A stretch of 64,000 bases of DNA. Source: Rhyzopertha dominica (taxonomy: Eukaryota; Arthropoda; Insecta; Coleoptera; Bostrichidae). The notes beneath the pieces are model-generated. The model did not search any database, was not told where the DNA came from, and saw only the letters and a program-made list of their open reading frames with translations. The DNA is taken from contig QCXZ01000137.1 in assembly GCA_025024175.1 (NCBI GenBank), forward strand, positions 77,624,680 to 77,688,679, in the 5' to 3' direction. Below, one piece after another: positions 10,441-22,594 of this stretch. Within the stretch, counting starts at the first letter, position 1. Every line of letters starts with the position of its first letter. A program made the position numbers and the translations under genes.

Positions 10441-13400
10441 TACACAACTTTGTTACAATAAGATACTCTTGAATTTCATATTCTGTGTACAGCCTTGAGC
10501 ATAAATTTCATTCGAATTCATTTTACTGCTGACACAGTTTGATCGTCGGCAAATAAGTAAAATTTTTAGATGTGCAATAAATAACAGCGCAGTACATATA
10601 GCTGCTAACAAATACTTTTTTTCGGTAGTAGGTCTTAAAATGTGCTTTGATATAGTCAAATCAAAAATTCTTTTTTTCTTGTGACAATTTTCTATTCCAC
10701 AGAGCATTTTTCATTAATTGAAGATGATCTCCAACCTGTTACACACTTGGCTTTTACCAGATCAATACAACCTTCTGCATTCTGTAAATTAAAGAACTTT
10801 TCTTCGAAACATTATAAAACGGATTTATTCCCGTAGGTTGAACGGTGCATCTTCTTTCTCGATAGCTAAAAAAGAACTCTTGCAACTTGTTCGTTAGCTT
10901 TTTCTGTAATATTTTACCCCGTAATCTGCTGATTGTGCCAACCACACTTAAAACTCTATAGCTATGTGGTTCTTGACGGCTCCTCATTATGTATAATGAT
11001 GATATGTTATAAAGCTTAAATTAATTTGAGTTCTACACTGCAGTAAAAGGTAAGGGCAATCCCACCTACNTAGATAANGTCTGAAAAAATACTTCCACGT
11101 CNTCCTTTATTGTCTGGCACAACTCTAACTCGATCAGCAGTTTACTATAATTTTCTCTCAACTTCCGAGTGGATACTTCTGAAATTAATTTATTGTTATT
11201 ATTTGTTTCGGCATCGTTAAGGGTTAAGGGTAGTTGTAATCTTCTACGTACTATTTTGATCATATCGTGTTAGAAAAAGCCTGTGTACTCGGTATAAACT
11301 ATGGTCTTCGTTATATAATTATGAGAAAGGAAGGTAGTAAAACTAAACAATAACGTTGAAAACTTTTCTAGCGTATAGCGCGCCCATGCGTACGAAGAAA
11401 CTGCAAGAACGTATAACGCCAAGAGGCTTCATAAGCCACCATAAGCTGCCACGGCTACCTCTAAACTAGAGCAACGCCTTTGTACTTTATACTATTGTTA
11501 CTCATTGGATGGAGATGTGAAATGATGCGGAAAGCGCCTGCAGTGCAAAATTCCAGAAGTCCCTGCTGGCCAACTCAACTCGCTTGAATAATAAGTTCAG
11601 AAAATAATTCAGAATCGAGCAAAGTTTCAAGTAATAATCCTTCTAAAAGCCCAGCTTCCCGATGAAGTATTTAAAATAAAGGAAAGTTTCAAATAAGCTC
11701 AAGCTCATTTCGCAGTCAGCGGATGTCCCTGTAGATGCCTAATTGACCTTAACGTTCGCTTTAAACTAGATATATCTACAGATGCAGTGCTCTCAATAAC
11801 CCGTTGCTCTATCGCGCAGGAGATGAAAATGAATTTAAATCAACGTAGTTTCGCATTGAAGCTTTGGAACGTATGTGATTAACGCAGTTAAATCTGAAGT
11901 CAGGCAAGCAGAGGTATAGTAAAAGTTTTCGATAAAAAAAATTGTACGTTGCACCATATGAAGTATTTAACGTTAAGCTGACGATTTTGCAGGTATGACT
12001 GAAATAAATTTATGAGTGAAGAAGAAAAGCCATACTACTCCATCTTACCTAACAGAACGAAATGGTCAACTTGATCGAAAGCTTTTTGGAGCTTAGATGC
12101 AGTCGATCATTTACGCATAAAACCATGTTGATGCATAAAAATTGTGCTCTTGGCACTTTCATGCAACTATTGATAAAAAGGCGTTTGAAATATATGTGCA
12201 AAATTGTGAAGAAAAGAAACCAGTCTACATTTAGAAATATTATTGGAGTCACCCTTTTTTAAATATTGGACGTACAAAGGATCTCTTCCAGAAATGCGTA
12301 AGAGTAGACGTCTTTATATTTCGTGCAAAAGTACTGTAAAGGATTTCGTAAAATTTGCCACATACCTCATTAACATTTGAAGAAGATTTTTATTTACTTA
12401 TAGGTATTACAAACGAGAATCATATCCAATAGAAAATTTTACTCTTCGACAGCAATAGTTGCAAAACACAAGAATCAAGCTTCGTATATTTATTTTATTT
12501 TTTCGCAGTGTTGAATTGCGATTGAGTGATTTAATGAGAATTAATCACTAGAAAAGCTAAGCATACGCCTGGATATCGTAACAAATGTAAATGATAAATG
12601 CCAAAATACAAAAAGTACGCTATCACATATACTTATAAAACTTATAATTCCACATTTTTGGTGTTCAACAATATTGCCCGTAATACAGTTTTATGAGATA
12701 TTCTCCCCTCAACACAGCCAACTACCGGTAGTGATACAATGCTGTTTTGTGGCAAATGATATATATGTTTTACTTGTGTAGATACACTCTTCCAGGTCCA
12801 ACAGAATTCTCTCATTGCGATCACTTGATCAGGTTCTACAAATGTAAAAAGTTAACAATGAGCTAGATGATTAAAAAAAACTTTTTTTAAGTTATAATGC
12901 ATAACGATATTGCATTACAACATCTAAAGAAACTAATACTGACAAAATGAGTTGATTATTGAACTTTCATATCACAGAATACGATACCCAGCTATTTTCA
13001 GAAAATTTCAAGAAAAAAAGGAAAGATCTCCTTTGTTGTAAGGCGAAGCTTAAAGGATTGTTTGAGCTCGGAAAACATACCTTGCTGTTTCTTAATCAAA
13101 CAGAGTATCACTTTTGTTGGAAAACAAGACCAATATGTTAGTCACCAGCTAAGTGTTGCGGATTTTACGTTTATTTTCTGTGCTCATTTTGATTATCTGA
13201 GTTACTAAGGATAATAAGAACGTTATAATATAACTGTTGACGTTTATATGTATTTGCAACACGTCCTTACAGGTCATGGAGCATTAGTAGGAGTGAATGT
13301 TAACTCTTTTGGGGTGATAAGCCCAATATAGTTCGGCTACATTCTAAAACGAGTATGACAAAATCAAGGGAGACAATGAATTAATCGCGATTTTTACTAA

Positions 13401-14085
13401 AACGGAAAAAACAGCGAGGGGCTACACAGATAGCAAGTTGCCTTTCTGCTAACGGTCATTGGCTTTTATTTACATACACAATAACTATTCTCATTATCAC
13501 TAGTGACGCATCGCAGAGAAAAAATTTATAGTATAAAAACTAATAGGAGTTTAATTAGATGTGCGGATCCCTGAATTCGTCATTTCTCTCAACTGATAAT
13601 TTTCGAGATATGCCACCACTGCTGGCCATCAGCGATTAGGTATACATATCTAAAAGCAACAAGCATTGCTATCTTGTTGTCTATCAAATGATCCATTAGT
13701 GGCAGATATATGTAAATTATTACTGTCCTGTGGGTGACTACGAAAGTGAGTCTTTATGGACAGGTTGTCAGTGATTCGCTAGTTGAAGGTGTTAGCGTTG
13801 TATTTAATTTTTAGTGGCATTTTTGCTTAAAAGTCAAACACATTTCTATATTAAGGAAAAATTAGGTTGTCAGAATTTATCTTTATTCGATACAACCAAT
13901 CGTTTTTTATTAAAATTGACGTACTAGTATATGAATATACACACTCAGGCAACTAAAATGTTTTTGTATTTTAGAAACAAATAGGGCCATCAACTTGGAC
14001 AAGAAACACATATGTTTTTAATCATTTTAATCATCATTTCCTCATTATACACTCGTCCACGTTAAACAACATCAATAATTTTCAG
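10441..14085. other. Intronic AT-rich DNA, no gene recognised
   Basis: Open frames here (for example 10707-10453 minus, 12062-12262 plus, 12959-13141 plus) are short and match nothing I know. Ns occur at 11070-11102. The interval ends at the acceptor before 14086. Confidence 0.4.
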
Positions 14086-14160
14086 ATATCCCATCTCCAT
14101 CCACCACGATCAAGGTTATAACTACTACCAGCCTCCCGGCTAGTAATCATGCAGAAAAAG
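14086..14160 (+). CDS. DIP/Lachesin-family gene, linker exon
   Basis: 75-bp exon between acceptor AATTTTCAG (ending 14085) and donor GTAAGA (14161), phase 1 on both sides. Joined to the C left over at 4163, the first codon is CAT, giving LY-H-IPSPSTTIKVITTT. LYHIP- or LYEIP-type junctions directly after the third Ig domain are usual in DIP-family proteins, followed by a Thr/Ser/Pro-rich stalk. That the codon joins exactly in frame with the expected residues strongly supports this exon. Confidence 0.85.
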
Positions 14161-14224
14161 GTAAGATCTACAGTGAATTGTCCCATTAAGGTATTAAAAT
14201 CAATTTGATCACGGCTAACTATAG

Positions 14225-14314
14225 AAGCTCCCAAACAACGTGGACGGCCCAAGGAACCCAGCACAGACCTGACGAACAACGAAATATTCGATCCAGGAAC
14301 AACAAAGGAAAGAG
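14225..14314 (+). CDS. DIP/Lachesin-family gene, stalk exon
   Basis: 90-bp predicted exon after a short 64-nt intron (GTAAGA...CTATAG) and before donor GTAAAC (14315). It is again phase 1 to phase 1, so the frame runs on without a stop: EAPKQRGRPKEPSTDLTNNE, then IFDPGTTKER. The sequence is hydrophilic and Pro/Thr/Lys-rich, as expected for the juxtamembrane stalk. The acceptor lacks a good pyrimidine tract, so the exact 3' splice site is less certain than for the neighbouring exons. Confidence 0.65.
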
Positions 14315-14458
14315 GTAAACACCGTTGCCGTAGACATTTGAAAATTTATAAATCGGGCGACTCGTCCTTTTTTATGTCGTATATCGCATGACCCGTGCTT
14401 AAATTCGCTGCATGCCAGCTACAACACGGTTTGGTGCCAATAACAAGAATTTATTTAG

Positions 14459-14610
14459 ATTTAAGGCTCCGCAGCAGCCCGGGCGACTCCAGTGGCGAAT
14501 CCACCAGTTCGGAGGAGTTTTTTCCCTTCGCTCCATCGGGGACGGCCAAGATCGTATCAGCGCGTTGTATATACGGTGTTAGTTTACTGTGCTTTGTTTT
14601 ATTTTTGTAA
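14459..14610 (+). CDS. DIP/Lachesin-family gene, last exon with GPI-type tail
   Basis: Terminal coding exon after acceptor TTTATTTAG (ending 14458), stop TAA at 14608-14610. The phase 1 junction makes GAT and opens DLRLRSSPGDSSGESTSSEE, a Ser/Gly-rich stretch. It then runs FFPFAPSGTAKIVSARC to a hydrophobic end YGVSLLCFVLFL at the very C terminus. A small-residue region followed by a short hydrophobic tail with no cytoplasmic residues is the layout of a GPI-attachment signal, as in DIP and Lachesin proteins. A second possible acceptor at 14466 gives a different frame without such a tail and is less likely. Confidence 0.72.
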
Positions 14611-15289
14611 ACTGTGTTCGACATGTCGTTCTGGTCAAGATGTGGATGTATAAAAGGAATTGAACGTGTAACGTCGAGGGCATACGTTGTGTCTGCTGGG
14701 AGTGATCCGAAAATACGTGAACTGGTTGAATCCGGCTGCCATAGGATAACAATATATCACTGCATGAATGTGAAATAGCCAAAAAGGTTTGAATTAAATA
14801 GGCTTCCACTGAATGCAGGCGATTATACAGAGTGGTCCAGGTTCTGTATCGTGATTTTAATAGTTCTGGTATTTTCGAATTGCAGCCCTTTCCAGTGCAC
14901 TGTTTACATCTATAGCTGCAAAGGCACACCTGCCTAACCCTAACTGGACTGAAATCCAAGTATTCTTGCTGTTACAGAAAAATATTTTGATCAGTAGCCT
15001 GTCATATGTTGATCCATTGCTACGTAACAGTTACAATTAGAAAAAAAGTGCATCACACGGTGTAGTTATAGGAAAAGATCTATGAAACCGACTTATGTGG
15101 AAATTTATCGGTATTCCAACCATTCACAGCTCCAGGCCTCGCCACAATTTGGTAATAGACACCGACATTTTCAACTACACCGCAGAAAGTAAATATTTCA
15201 AGTGGATCGCACTTCAAATCTCTATGTAGTAAAATGACAAAAATAAAATAAATATTTGATACAATAGATCTCTTTCTACAACTATAACT
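14611..15289 (+). other. Probable 3' UTR / downstream flank of the DIP gene
   Basis: G+C stays fairly high to about 14960, then falls. No coding sequence is supported. The 126-codon minus frame (14959-14579) overlaps the terminal exon and is taken as a shadow. AATAAA-type hexamers occur near 15240. Confidence 0.45.
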
Positions 15290-15547
15290 ACACTCAGCGG
15301 CAAAGAAACGATCCATGCGCTTTTTGTGCCAAACAATTTGTTGTATTAGGTAATCATTTGTTTTTAAGAAACATAATTAAGTTTTATATTTCTGATGAAA
15401 ATTACCTATGTTTTTCATAAATTAAACACCATCATGAAGATTTATACTGAACTTAATTAAGCAACAGAGACAAACTAAATAAAAAAACAACAGAACAACA
15501 TGAGGAACATAGGTAAAAGAAGAATCGAACAGAACAAATTCAGAAAA

Positions 15548-17755
15548 CTAATATTGTGTGTTGCCTCCTCGAGCTCGGATTACGACTTCTATGCGTCTTG
15601 GCATCCCCTCAAAGAGGTTCCAAATGCTTCCCTTATCCAATGGCGGCTCGTGACCAATTCTATTGGGTCGGCAGTAAAAACTTTGGTCCACTCTAGTTGG
15701 TCAATATTATTTATTTATAAATTAGTAAATAATTTTGTATATACTCGTAGTTGTTGTTGTTTATTACTTGCTACTTCTGTAAATTTTCATATCGCCGCAA
15801 GTTAAAAAAATAGTTCATTTGGTAACAAATAGCCTAATCTGGCAACTAGCTTCATAATTTCAACGCTAAGCGTGCACCTGTACTGCACTGGAGAAGAAAA
15901 GCCGGTTTATGTCGAGCCCAATCCGAAGATGTATTCGGAAGTCCGGCAGACAGCATTAAGCGATTATATGGCTATTGGCGCTTACTTATTTTGTTATTTT
16001 CTTTTTGTGTGAAATTCTTCAATGATTTCAGATTGACTAAATTTATAACATGTATTTAATTAATTTTGTTAAATGTTTGAAGGTATCTGCTTAAAATTGT
16101 TTATTTAAGAGGATAGCTCTTACAATAATCTTGGGAAAATGAAAAATTTCGTAGAACATTCGGGTAGGTTTTCGTGATTTCAGTATTGAACTATATATAT
16201 AATTGTTGTTCAATGTACATATTAAAATTGCTTTTCGGAATCCGACGATTATGAATGCCGGGCCTCCTTTATTAACTTCAATAAAAATATATATACGTAA
16301 AATTAAATTATGATTATAAAAAGCTGTAAGCATGTAAAGGGTGTCAATCAGATAATTTGTAATACTCAGTAGAAAACAGAACTATAATTGGTTGATTAAA
16401 AAAAACTTGAAATAATTGAAATAAATGATGAAGTCCGTTTTAACGTTTTATGCTGTCTGCCAGACCCAAGCATTGCGGAGTCTCTCAACATGCGCGCAGG
16501 GTTGCGTCTTTGTTCAGCTCATAGGAAAACGATGCTATTGCTTCCTTATACGATGCAGTCTGCCGACCCAGCGCTTGGATCACGCGCTTGGATGACAAAC
16601 ACATACACGGCCCAGCTACGGTTGCCGAGTAGCGTAAATTTTTCGGGATAACCCGTAAAAATGTGATTTTGGCTAATTATTATTTTGATGGTAATGTAAA
16701 AAAATACGCTCCAACTGTTTCAAGATATCTGAACATAAGAAAACAAAATATACATAAAAATACGAAAAAAAATAATTTTTTTCGGTCAAAATTCTGTGTC
16801 TGCAGTGCCGACCCTGCCGACCCGGACGAGCTGCCACTGCTCTGATCAAGGTTTTTCTATTCTCGTACTAGTGTTTCCCCGAGTGCTGCCAAATTTGCAG
16901 CGGCGGGAATATGAGCTCTGATCTTTCTTCAAAGCATATCCCAGACGTGCTCTATCGGGCTTCTTGCTGGGCATATAATGCGTGGGATGCCCACCCCAGC
17001 CAGGTAGTCATTTACTATGCGTGCAACGGGAGGACGGGCGTTATCTTTCATACACCAAAAGTTATCGTCGACAAATGGGGCAAAAGCAACAACATGGGGC
17101 TCCAAAATATTGCGAATGTACCTATCCGAATTCAGTCTGTTTCCATGAACCACCACTAATTCCGTTCGAGCTTCAACACCAATACCTCCCCACACCATTA
17201 TCGTGCCACCTTCATAGCCAAGCCTTGGAACGATATGGCATTGCGCAAATCTTTCTCCGGTTCGTCTTCATACTCGCTGACGACCATCTGGTGATCGGAG
17301 ACAAAATCTGGATTCATCGCTAAAAAGAACTTTCCTCCAATCCTCAATACGCCAGTTGCGATGTTCTCTGGCGAAGCGAAGTCGTTCAACTAGGTTAATT
17401 CTAGACCGTTTGCTGGTCTTCTTGCACTTAATCAATACTCCTCAACCTTCTTCTTACAGTTCTTTCACCTGCAGCTATTCCTATCACCTCCTCCAATTCA
17501 TTCCTCACCCCAATTGCAGTACTGTCCCTGTTACGCAACACTCTTAACGTCATAAAGTGATCATCTTGGTGGGTAATGTACATCTTCTTCTGCCCGACCC
17601 AACTTTTCTTGTGTATGCTCCTGTTTCTCTGAATTTAATGCTCGCTGAACACTACATCTCTAAACCCCCAATACTCTAGCCGAATAATACTGAGATCGCC
17701 CGTCTTGAATTAAAGCAATTGCTCTCGCTAAGTCTGTTGCACTCAAAACCATTTT
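15548..17755 (-). pseudogene. Tc1-like transposase pseudogene (split by hAT)
   Basis: Minus-strand reading begins MVLSATDLARAIALIQDG (HTH) with a stop after SARVLGV. Later LFSDESRFCLRSPDGRQRV carries the first Asp, then TIMVWGGIGVEARTEL, then NRLNSDRYIRNILEPHVV, then MKDNARPPVARIVNDYLAG with the second Asp. The end of the catalytic core reads CPARSPIEHVWDML where Tc1 has ARSPDLNPIEHVW, so four residues are missing in front of the catalytic Glu. Restoring them in the count gives 34 residues between D and E. After the hAT copy the reading resumes as WNLFEGMPRRIEVVIRARGG and ends NTQY-stop. It is inactive. Confidence 0.92.
15638..16839. mobile_element. Non-autonomous hAT element, family A, copy 1
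   Basis: Ends are CAATGGCGGCTCGTGA (15638) and AGCTGCCACTG (to 16839), degenerate forms of the hAT-type CAGTGGCGGCTCGT/CCACTG termini. Flanking octamers CCCTTATC (15630-15637) and CTCTGATC (16840-16847) match at 6 of 8, an aged 8-bp target duplication. The target is the Tc1 transposase gene, whose reading frame resumes on the other side. Subterminal GGGTCGGCAG-type repeats lie at both ends. There is no transposase. A second copy is at 33641-35843, in opposite orientation. Confidence 0.9.
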
Positions 17756-18039
17756 AGCAATGTTTTTCAGCTGTTTGTCAGTATGGCAGTAGGTAATTGA
17801 CAAATGCCTAACGAATGCTTTCTATCTAGAGATCGATCCAGAGGTGCTTTGATCTAAACGTTTAGAATGAGCGATACAGTTAAAACGATGCGGTTAAAAA
17901 ATATAAAAGAAAACGAGTTTAAACAGGATCTGCTTGTTTCTCTTTTTTATTTCTTTTTGTTAAACAGTTTCATACATTTTTCCAACAGAAACAAATATAT
18001 TAAAAAATACGTCTGGATTGTTTTTTGTGCCGCTGAGTG

Positions 18040-18929
18040 TATTATGAATTTATTGCAATCTAAACGGCTTTCTTCACAGCTAATACTTTCAAAGAATTTT
18101 ATATATATTTAGTATGACCGGTTTTGAATGCATATTAACGCAATTCCCGATCAAACAAAAAACCCGATAAAAACCATTAAGTTTCGTACAACCTGAAACT
18201 GAAGGAAGATAGGTTAGCCGGTACAATAAACGTTCCGGAACTTAAGCCCATTGCATCCTATTATTCAGAGCTCGAGTTACCCAAGGAGCGAATAAATAAC
18301 AGGAAAGTAATTACTTAAAAAATTAGAAAACCTTCGCAAAGGGGTTGCACGTTGAACAATTGATCCTCCAGTGTCAATTTAATTTAGTCTTGCAATTTAA
18401 TTATAGGCGGTGTAACTTTGCAGCTTTGCAGCAGTTTTCATCCCTCGATGAGCCGGCAAGTGAAAAAGGAGCTATAAATATAAATTTGTACATAAATAAA
18501 TAGCATTAGAATATATGACGAGTGTCATTTCAGAATAAAAACAAAACCTCTTCAATTCATTTCGNTACAATAATACTCACGGCANAGATCATCATTTACA
18601 TATCCGAAGGTAAGTTTTTTATTTATAGTTTTGAAAACGACACCTTTAGTCCATGGGACATGTATATTGTAGAGAATTGTGATAATCCTTTACAGTTACT
18701 TTTACAAAATCCCAAAAATCTATTTTGCTTGCTTATTCTGTTTACATTTCTATAAGAATCCGAAGGTTGCAACATGCAGGAGCGCCGGCTTTTAGAAAAC
18801 CCTGTGGGTGCTCATGCTAACATAATTGTGAAAACCGTATCTATGAATCCGTCCAATAGAACTCAATAGGTACATATGCAATAGGACAGAAATATTTGTG
18901 ATATAAATAGAAAGATACATAAGAGGGAA
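18040..18929. other. AT-rich, no gene supported
   Basis: An exon-like segment at 18534-18610 (TTTCAG before, GTAAGT after) encodes a hydrophobic stretch but connects to nothing identified. Two Ns occur here. Confidence 0.35.
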
Positions 18930-20010
18930 AAAGGGATAAGTACAAAAATGCTAGATTTGTTCTAGGTCTTTGGTGGTACCAGCATTATTAAGTCATCAAC
19001 AAACTTTTTTATGAATAGAAAATGTGTTCAACGCTTATGATCAGTATATAAAATTCACTACACAACGAGAGGTAGAATATGGAGTACCCTTTTGGACACC
19101 AAAGTCATACGAAAAAATAATATAATAATACTGAACTGGTACCGGAACCAACTTCATCGGGGAGGTACATAAACCACTTGTCAGATCATTCGACACGAAT
19201 TAAAATAAACTTTGCAAAACAGATGAAACATAAAATCATTAAAATATGACATTCACAATTTATTGAGAAAATTTTAGAAATGTTAAAATACTTATTAATA
19301 CACAATTCATACCCGCAAACGATAATAACTAAAATCTTGTATTCTACTAATGATTTATCAACACCTCATGTAACACAAACACGCTAACGGTGAATAACGG
19401 TGGTATGCAGGGTAACGTGGGGCAGGGTAAATCATGATCATATGGTTGACAATTACCTACAAAAATTAGAACATAGAAGGTATGCATCCCTACGAAACAT
19501 TACTGGATTTAAAAATGAAAACATAAAAATTGCAATTAAGAACAAAAAGAGTGGCTAAGCCCTACTCACAACACTAAAATCAAAAATACCTGCAAAATAT
19601 CAAGCAAATGTTATATATTGTTTGGAATGTGGGGATTGTGGAGGTAAGTATACATAGGACAGACATCACAATGGAAGGTTAATAGTAATAGATTGGTCCT
19701 CCACAAAAGTGATATAACTAAACAAAGGGATAGATGCTCACTTACAGAACACATACTAGTAATCAACAATGCACATCATATTAACTGGAATAATGTCAAA
19801 ATTTTGGATCAAAAAAGTAATACAAACAAGAGATCAATATTTGAAATGGTTAACAAAACCCAAATATCAATGCAATAAATAAAAAATCAGATATACAAAA
19901 ATCCAGCAGCACTGTAGACGTTCTAACTTAATAAATTCAACCATTCAAAACCACGTAATGTAAAACAGTTACATATTTTAATCAAGCTGTGGAACGATGT
20001 CTATTTGGTC
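18930..20010 (+). mobile_element. Penelope-like element fragment (RT end plus GIY-YIG)
   Basis: Plus-strand remnants in shifting frames: TTQREVEYGVPFWTPKS near 19060, a stretch ending INFAKQMKHKIIKI near 19230, LLIHNSYPQTIITKILY near 19300. At about 19600-19660 the GIY-YIG region reads ANVIYCLECGDCGGKY followed by a damaged IGQT. Then come VLHKSDITKQRDRCSLTEHI (from 19696) and NVKILDQKSNTNKRSIFEMV, the conserved PLE C-terminal block. The 61-codon frame 19693-19878 is the best preserved part. No catalytic box survives. Confidence 0.75.
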
Positions 20011-21189
20011 GTGGGTACCCATGGAGTCGGCGCCCCTGGCAACATTGTCTCAAAATATGAACGCGATTTCTATCCAAACATTAATGCTCCAGTGCAATAA
20101 CACACTACGATAATCAAACAAAGAATTGTTTAGCTTATCAGTATTATCCAAAGCGTTTTTAGAGAGTTCTTTAGCGGATAGTAAGTAGATGAAGTTAATA
20201 TAGTTAAACCCTTCAGAACAAAGAGCTTTGGCATTTTCATAAACTATCACCGTTACAGTTCCAACGTTCTAACGGACAGAACCTTTTTTTAAGAATGAAC
20301 CCATAAAATCTAAATCCAATCTTTCCTAAACTTGACTAGGAAGCGGTTAATTTAATAATAACGTAATGAAAGGAATTGGTTTAATCAACTATTTTTCTCT
20401 TTTTCTCATGTTTTTATTTTTTCTGTAACAAACAAAAGTGACAGATCCCCAAAAACTAGATGTTAATCATCTGTGGTCTATTTTAAGTCAACAATTATCG
20501 TACCCAAAACAGCTGTTCTATGTCCCTATCCAAACAGGAAGGAAACTCGAATCGTGGGATCCCAAGGGTGACCAGAGCAGGCGATACTTTATACCTAATA
20601 TTTGCTTTGTTTAGAAATGCTTGAGGAAGGAGGGGCCTAAGAAACTGGATCCTCGAATGTAATCTTTTCTATTCCTGAAACCAGCTCAATACTAAAATTG
20701 AAAATCTTTTGTAAATACTGCGAAAGAAGCTTTCAAAATATTACTTGCCAATATTAATGCATTTGGATACAAAACAAATACTTTGATAGCAATACGCTTG
20801 TAAAGGTGTAAGAAACAGCATTTTATCTAGAAATAAGGAATAGCAACAATGGCACTATGAATTTGCTTACTTTTGATCAGCTGTCTAAAAGCAGCTACAT
20901 GCACTTTCTCAATTCAGTCGTTTTAAATTAAATATCGGAGTCTGAAATGTGAATATGTTTATGATTTGAAACAAATTTTCTAATAAATTACGGTATTGTA
21001 TAAAAACCGAAGGTAACTTGTCTGCATTCCTTAACCACTACGCGAGTCAGCAAACCAGATGAGTTTTCTCTGATAAAACACGCATTTCGCCCGCCTACTA
21101 TATCCACAGACGAAATGGAATATTTGTTTTCTATCCCTGAATGCAAAGTGGCTTTTTGTGTTATTTACGATTAAATTCCGAGCGGAGAA
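20011..21189. other. No gene recognised
   Basis: AT-rich. A plus-strand frame near 20460-20610 (TDPQKLDVNHLWSILSQQL) is open for about 55 codons without a start or a recognised family. Confidence 0.35.
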
Positions 21190-21620
21190 CATTGCTACCT
21201 ATTTAAAAACTCATTTAGGAAACCTTTCCCGTTGAAAATAGTAAAACGAATTTGTGCAGGGGCTGAAATTGAATTCCTTTTAAGGAAGGGTTCTTACCAG
21301 CACACCTTAAATCTGTTGGAGGTAAGTAATTTTAGTCTGTGGGGGTGGAAGAAGTTGTGCGGTGCAGCACTCGAAGAACGATGTGCAATTATGCAATAAG
21401 CCGCGCATTGAAGGGCATCCGAATGCAAATTTTAGAACGTCGAGGCGAAATTGCAGGGAACAACCGAGTCTTGCGGATAAACAGGATGCTTTGATGTAGT
21501 CCAAATATTTTCCGTAATATATACTTCTGTTTGCCGGCAAACATTGCAGAGATATATTAACAAAGCCTTTCCGGATAATGGGAAATGCAGAACCGCCGCG
21601 CTGCCCTTGCACAAATTAGA
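21190..21620. other. GC-elevated island, unknown
   Basis: Higher G+C with overlapping minus frames (21612-21307 and 21614-21432) that match no known family. It is similar in character to the other islands and may be conserved non-coding DNA. Confidence 0.25.
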
Positions 21621-22594
21621 TGTGCACTGAAATATTAATACTAAACTGTGTTGGATTTACATACAAAGTGGCAGTCCATAACCTTCACTTTGATGTACAT
21701 AAAGGTTAATAAATACCTATAGAACTGTATTTGGGAAAACGTAGTACGAACGTATAAATAGATGTATGGAAAAAACGGGTCACACACTGTGATCACCTAT
21801 ATCCCAGAAACTAACAGCAGTAGATACCGATTATTAAAAAGAATTTTTAATTATGTACCTAGAAAGAATGAGTTATTCTTGTTTGAATTAGCAAAAACTG
21901 GATTCATAAATTATATTTAAATTAAAACGAATTTATTTAGCGAAACTCTAACTAAATCAAAATTATATTCAGTCTTCATCGTCAGAAGTTGTACTGCACT
22001 TTAAAATTGCATGACACCCAAAAACGGTTTCCTTGGCTCAAGAAAATGTATAAGTAAATCAAATTGAAGTTGAAAACTCGTTCCTCTTGTGCATCCTAAA
22101 TCATGTCAGTGCAGTGATTTACTCCTAGTGACTGAGCAAGCAATATCCAACATTTATCTCATTCCGTGGAGTAATTAACTGTAACAGCTGTATTCTGTGG
22201 GGGCAAACTATGTTCCATGCTTTTTGAACAAAGTACGAGCAGACGAGATAAGCTGCAGACCGGATAGACAGACGGCTGGAGCACATGAAGCATTTGCAAT
22301 ATTGTAATGGACTACACCGCCGAACAACGGATTCTAAAATTCGACAATCTGGCTTTGACTTCAAAGTAGAACTGCTTTTATGAATATTCCTCAGAAGCAA
22401 CATACGAATGGTGTAATTGTTACTTAACAACTCTCCCAATTCCAGAAGTCACATATTCATCTGGCAGCCATCAGATTAATTTTATTGTAAAGCAGCCCAT
22501 AATTGTAATGAGCTTCCGTCGTAATGTTTAAGGTCTTGATTTAATAAAACCTTCCATCTTAGAAAATGGAACATTATATGATGAAAAAGCAAGC
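21621..22594. other. No gene recognised
   Basis: A minus frame of 104 codons (22439-22125) has no recognised similarity. The rest is AT-rich. Confidence 0.3.

Larger units (their letters stand above)
4164..14085 (+). other. Intron of the DIP/Lachesin gene (about 9.9 kb)
   Basis: Runs from donor GTAAGT at 4164 to acceptor TTTTCAG ending at 14085. It hosts a PLE terminal repeat (4543-4675), a mariner (5202-6236), a GC-rich island (6950-7765), a LINE (8305-9594) and a probable PLE scrap (about 9700-10440). At about 4676-5200 and 7766-8300 I see only AT-rich sequence without a gene. Confidence 0.8.
15292..18039 (-). mobile_element. Tc1-like (DD34E) element, interrupted by a hAT insertion
   Basis: TIRs are recognisable at both ends: CACTCAGCGGCAAAGAAACG from about 15292, and the inverse GTTTTTTGTGCCGCTGAGTG ending at 18039, each flanked by TA. 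The transposase gene runs on the minus strand from about 17753 to the stop at 15548-15550. It is split at 16840/15637 by the hAT element. Without that insertion the element would be about 1.55 kb, the normal Tc1 size. Confidence 0.9.

Noticed and set aside
14579..14959. 126-codon minus-strand frame
   Set aside because: It overlaps the DIP terminal exon and the GC-rich 3' flank and matches no family; taken as a shadow.
16982..17323. 113-codon plus-strand frame
   Set aside because: Complement of the Tc1 transposase.
18522..18755. Exon-like segment with TTTCAG and GTAAGT borders encoding a hydrophobic stretch, considered as an alternative tail for the DIP gene
   Set aside because: In the phase 1 frame used by all other DIP exons it begins with a stop codon.
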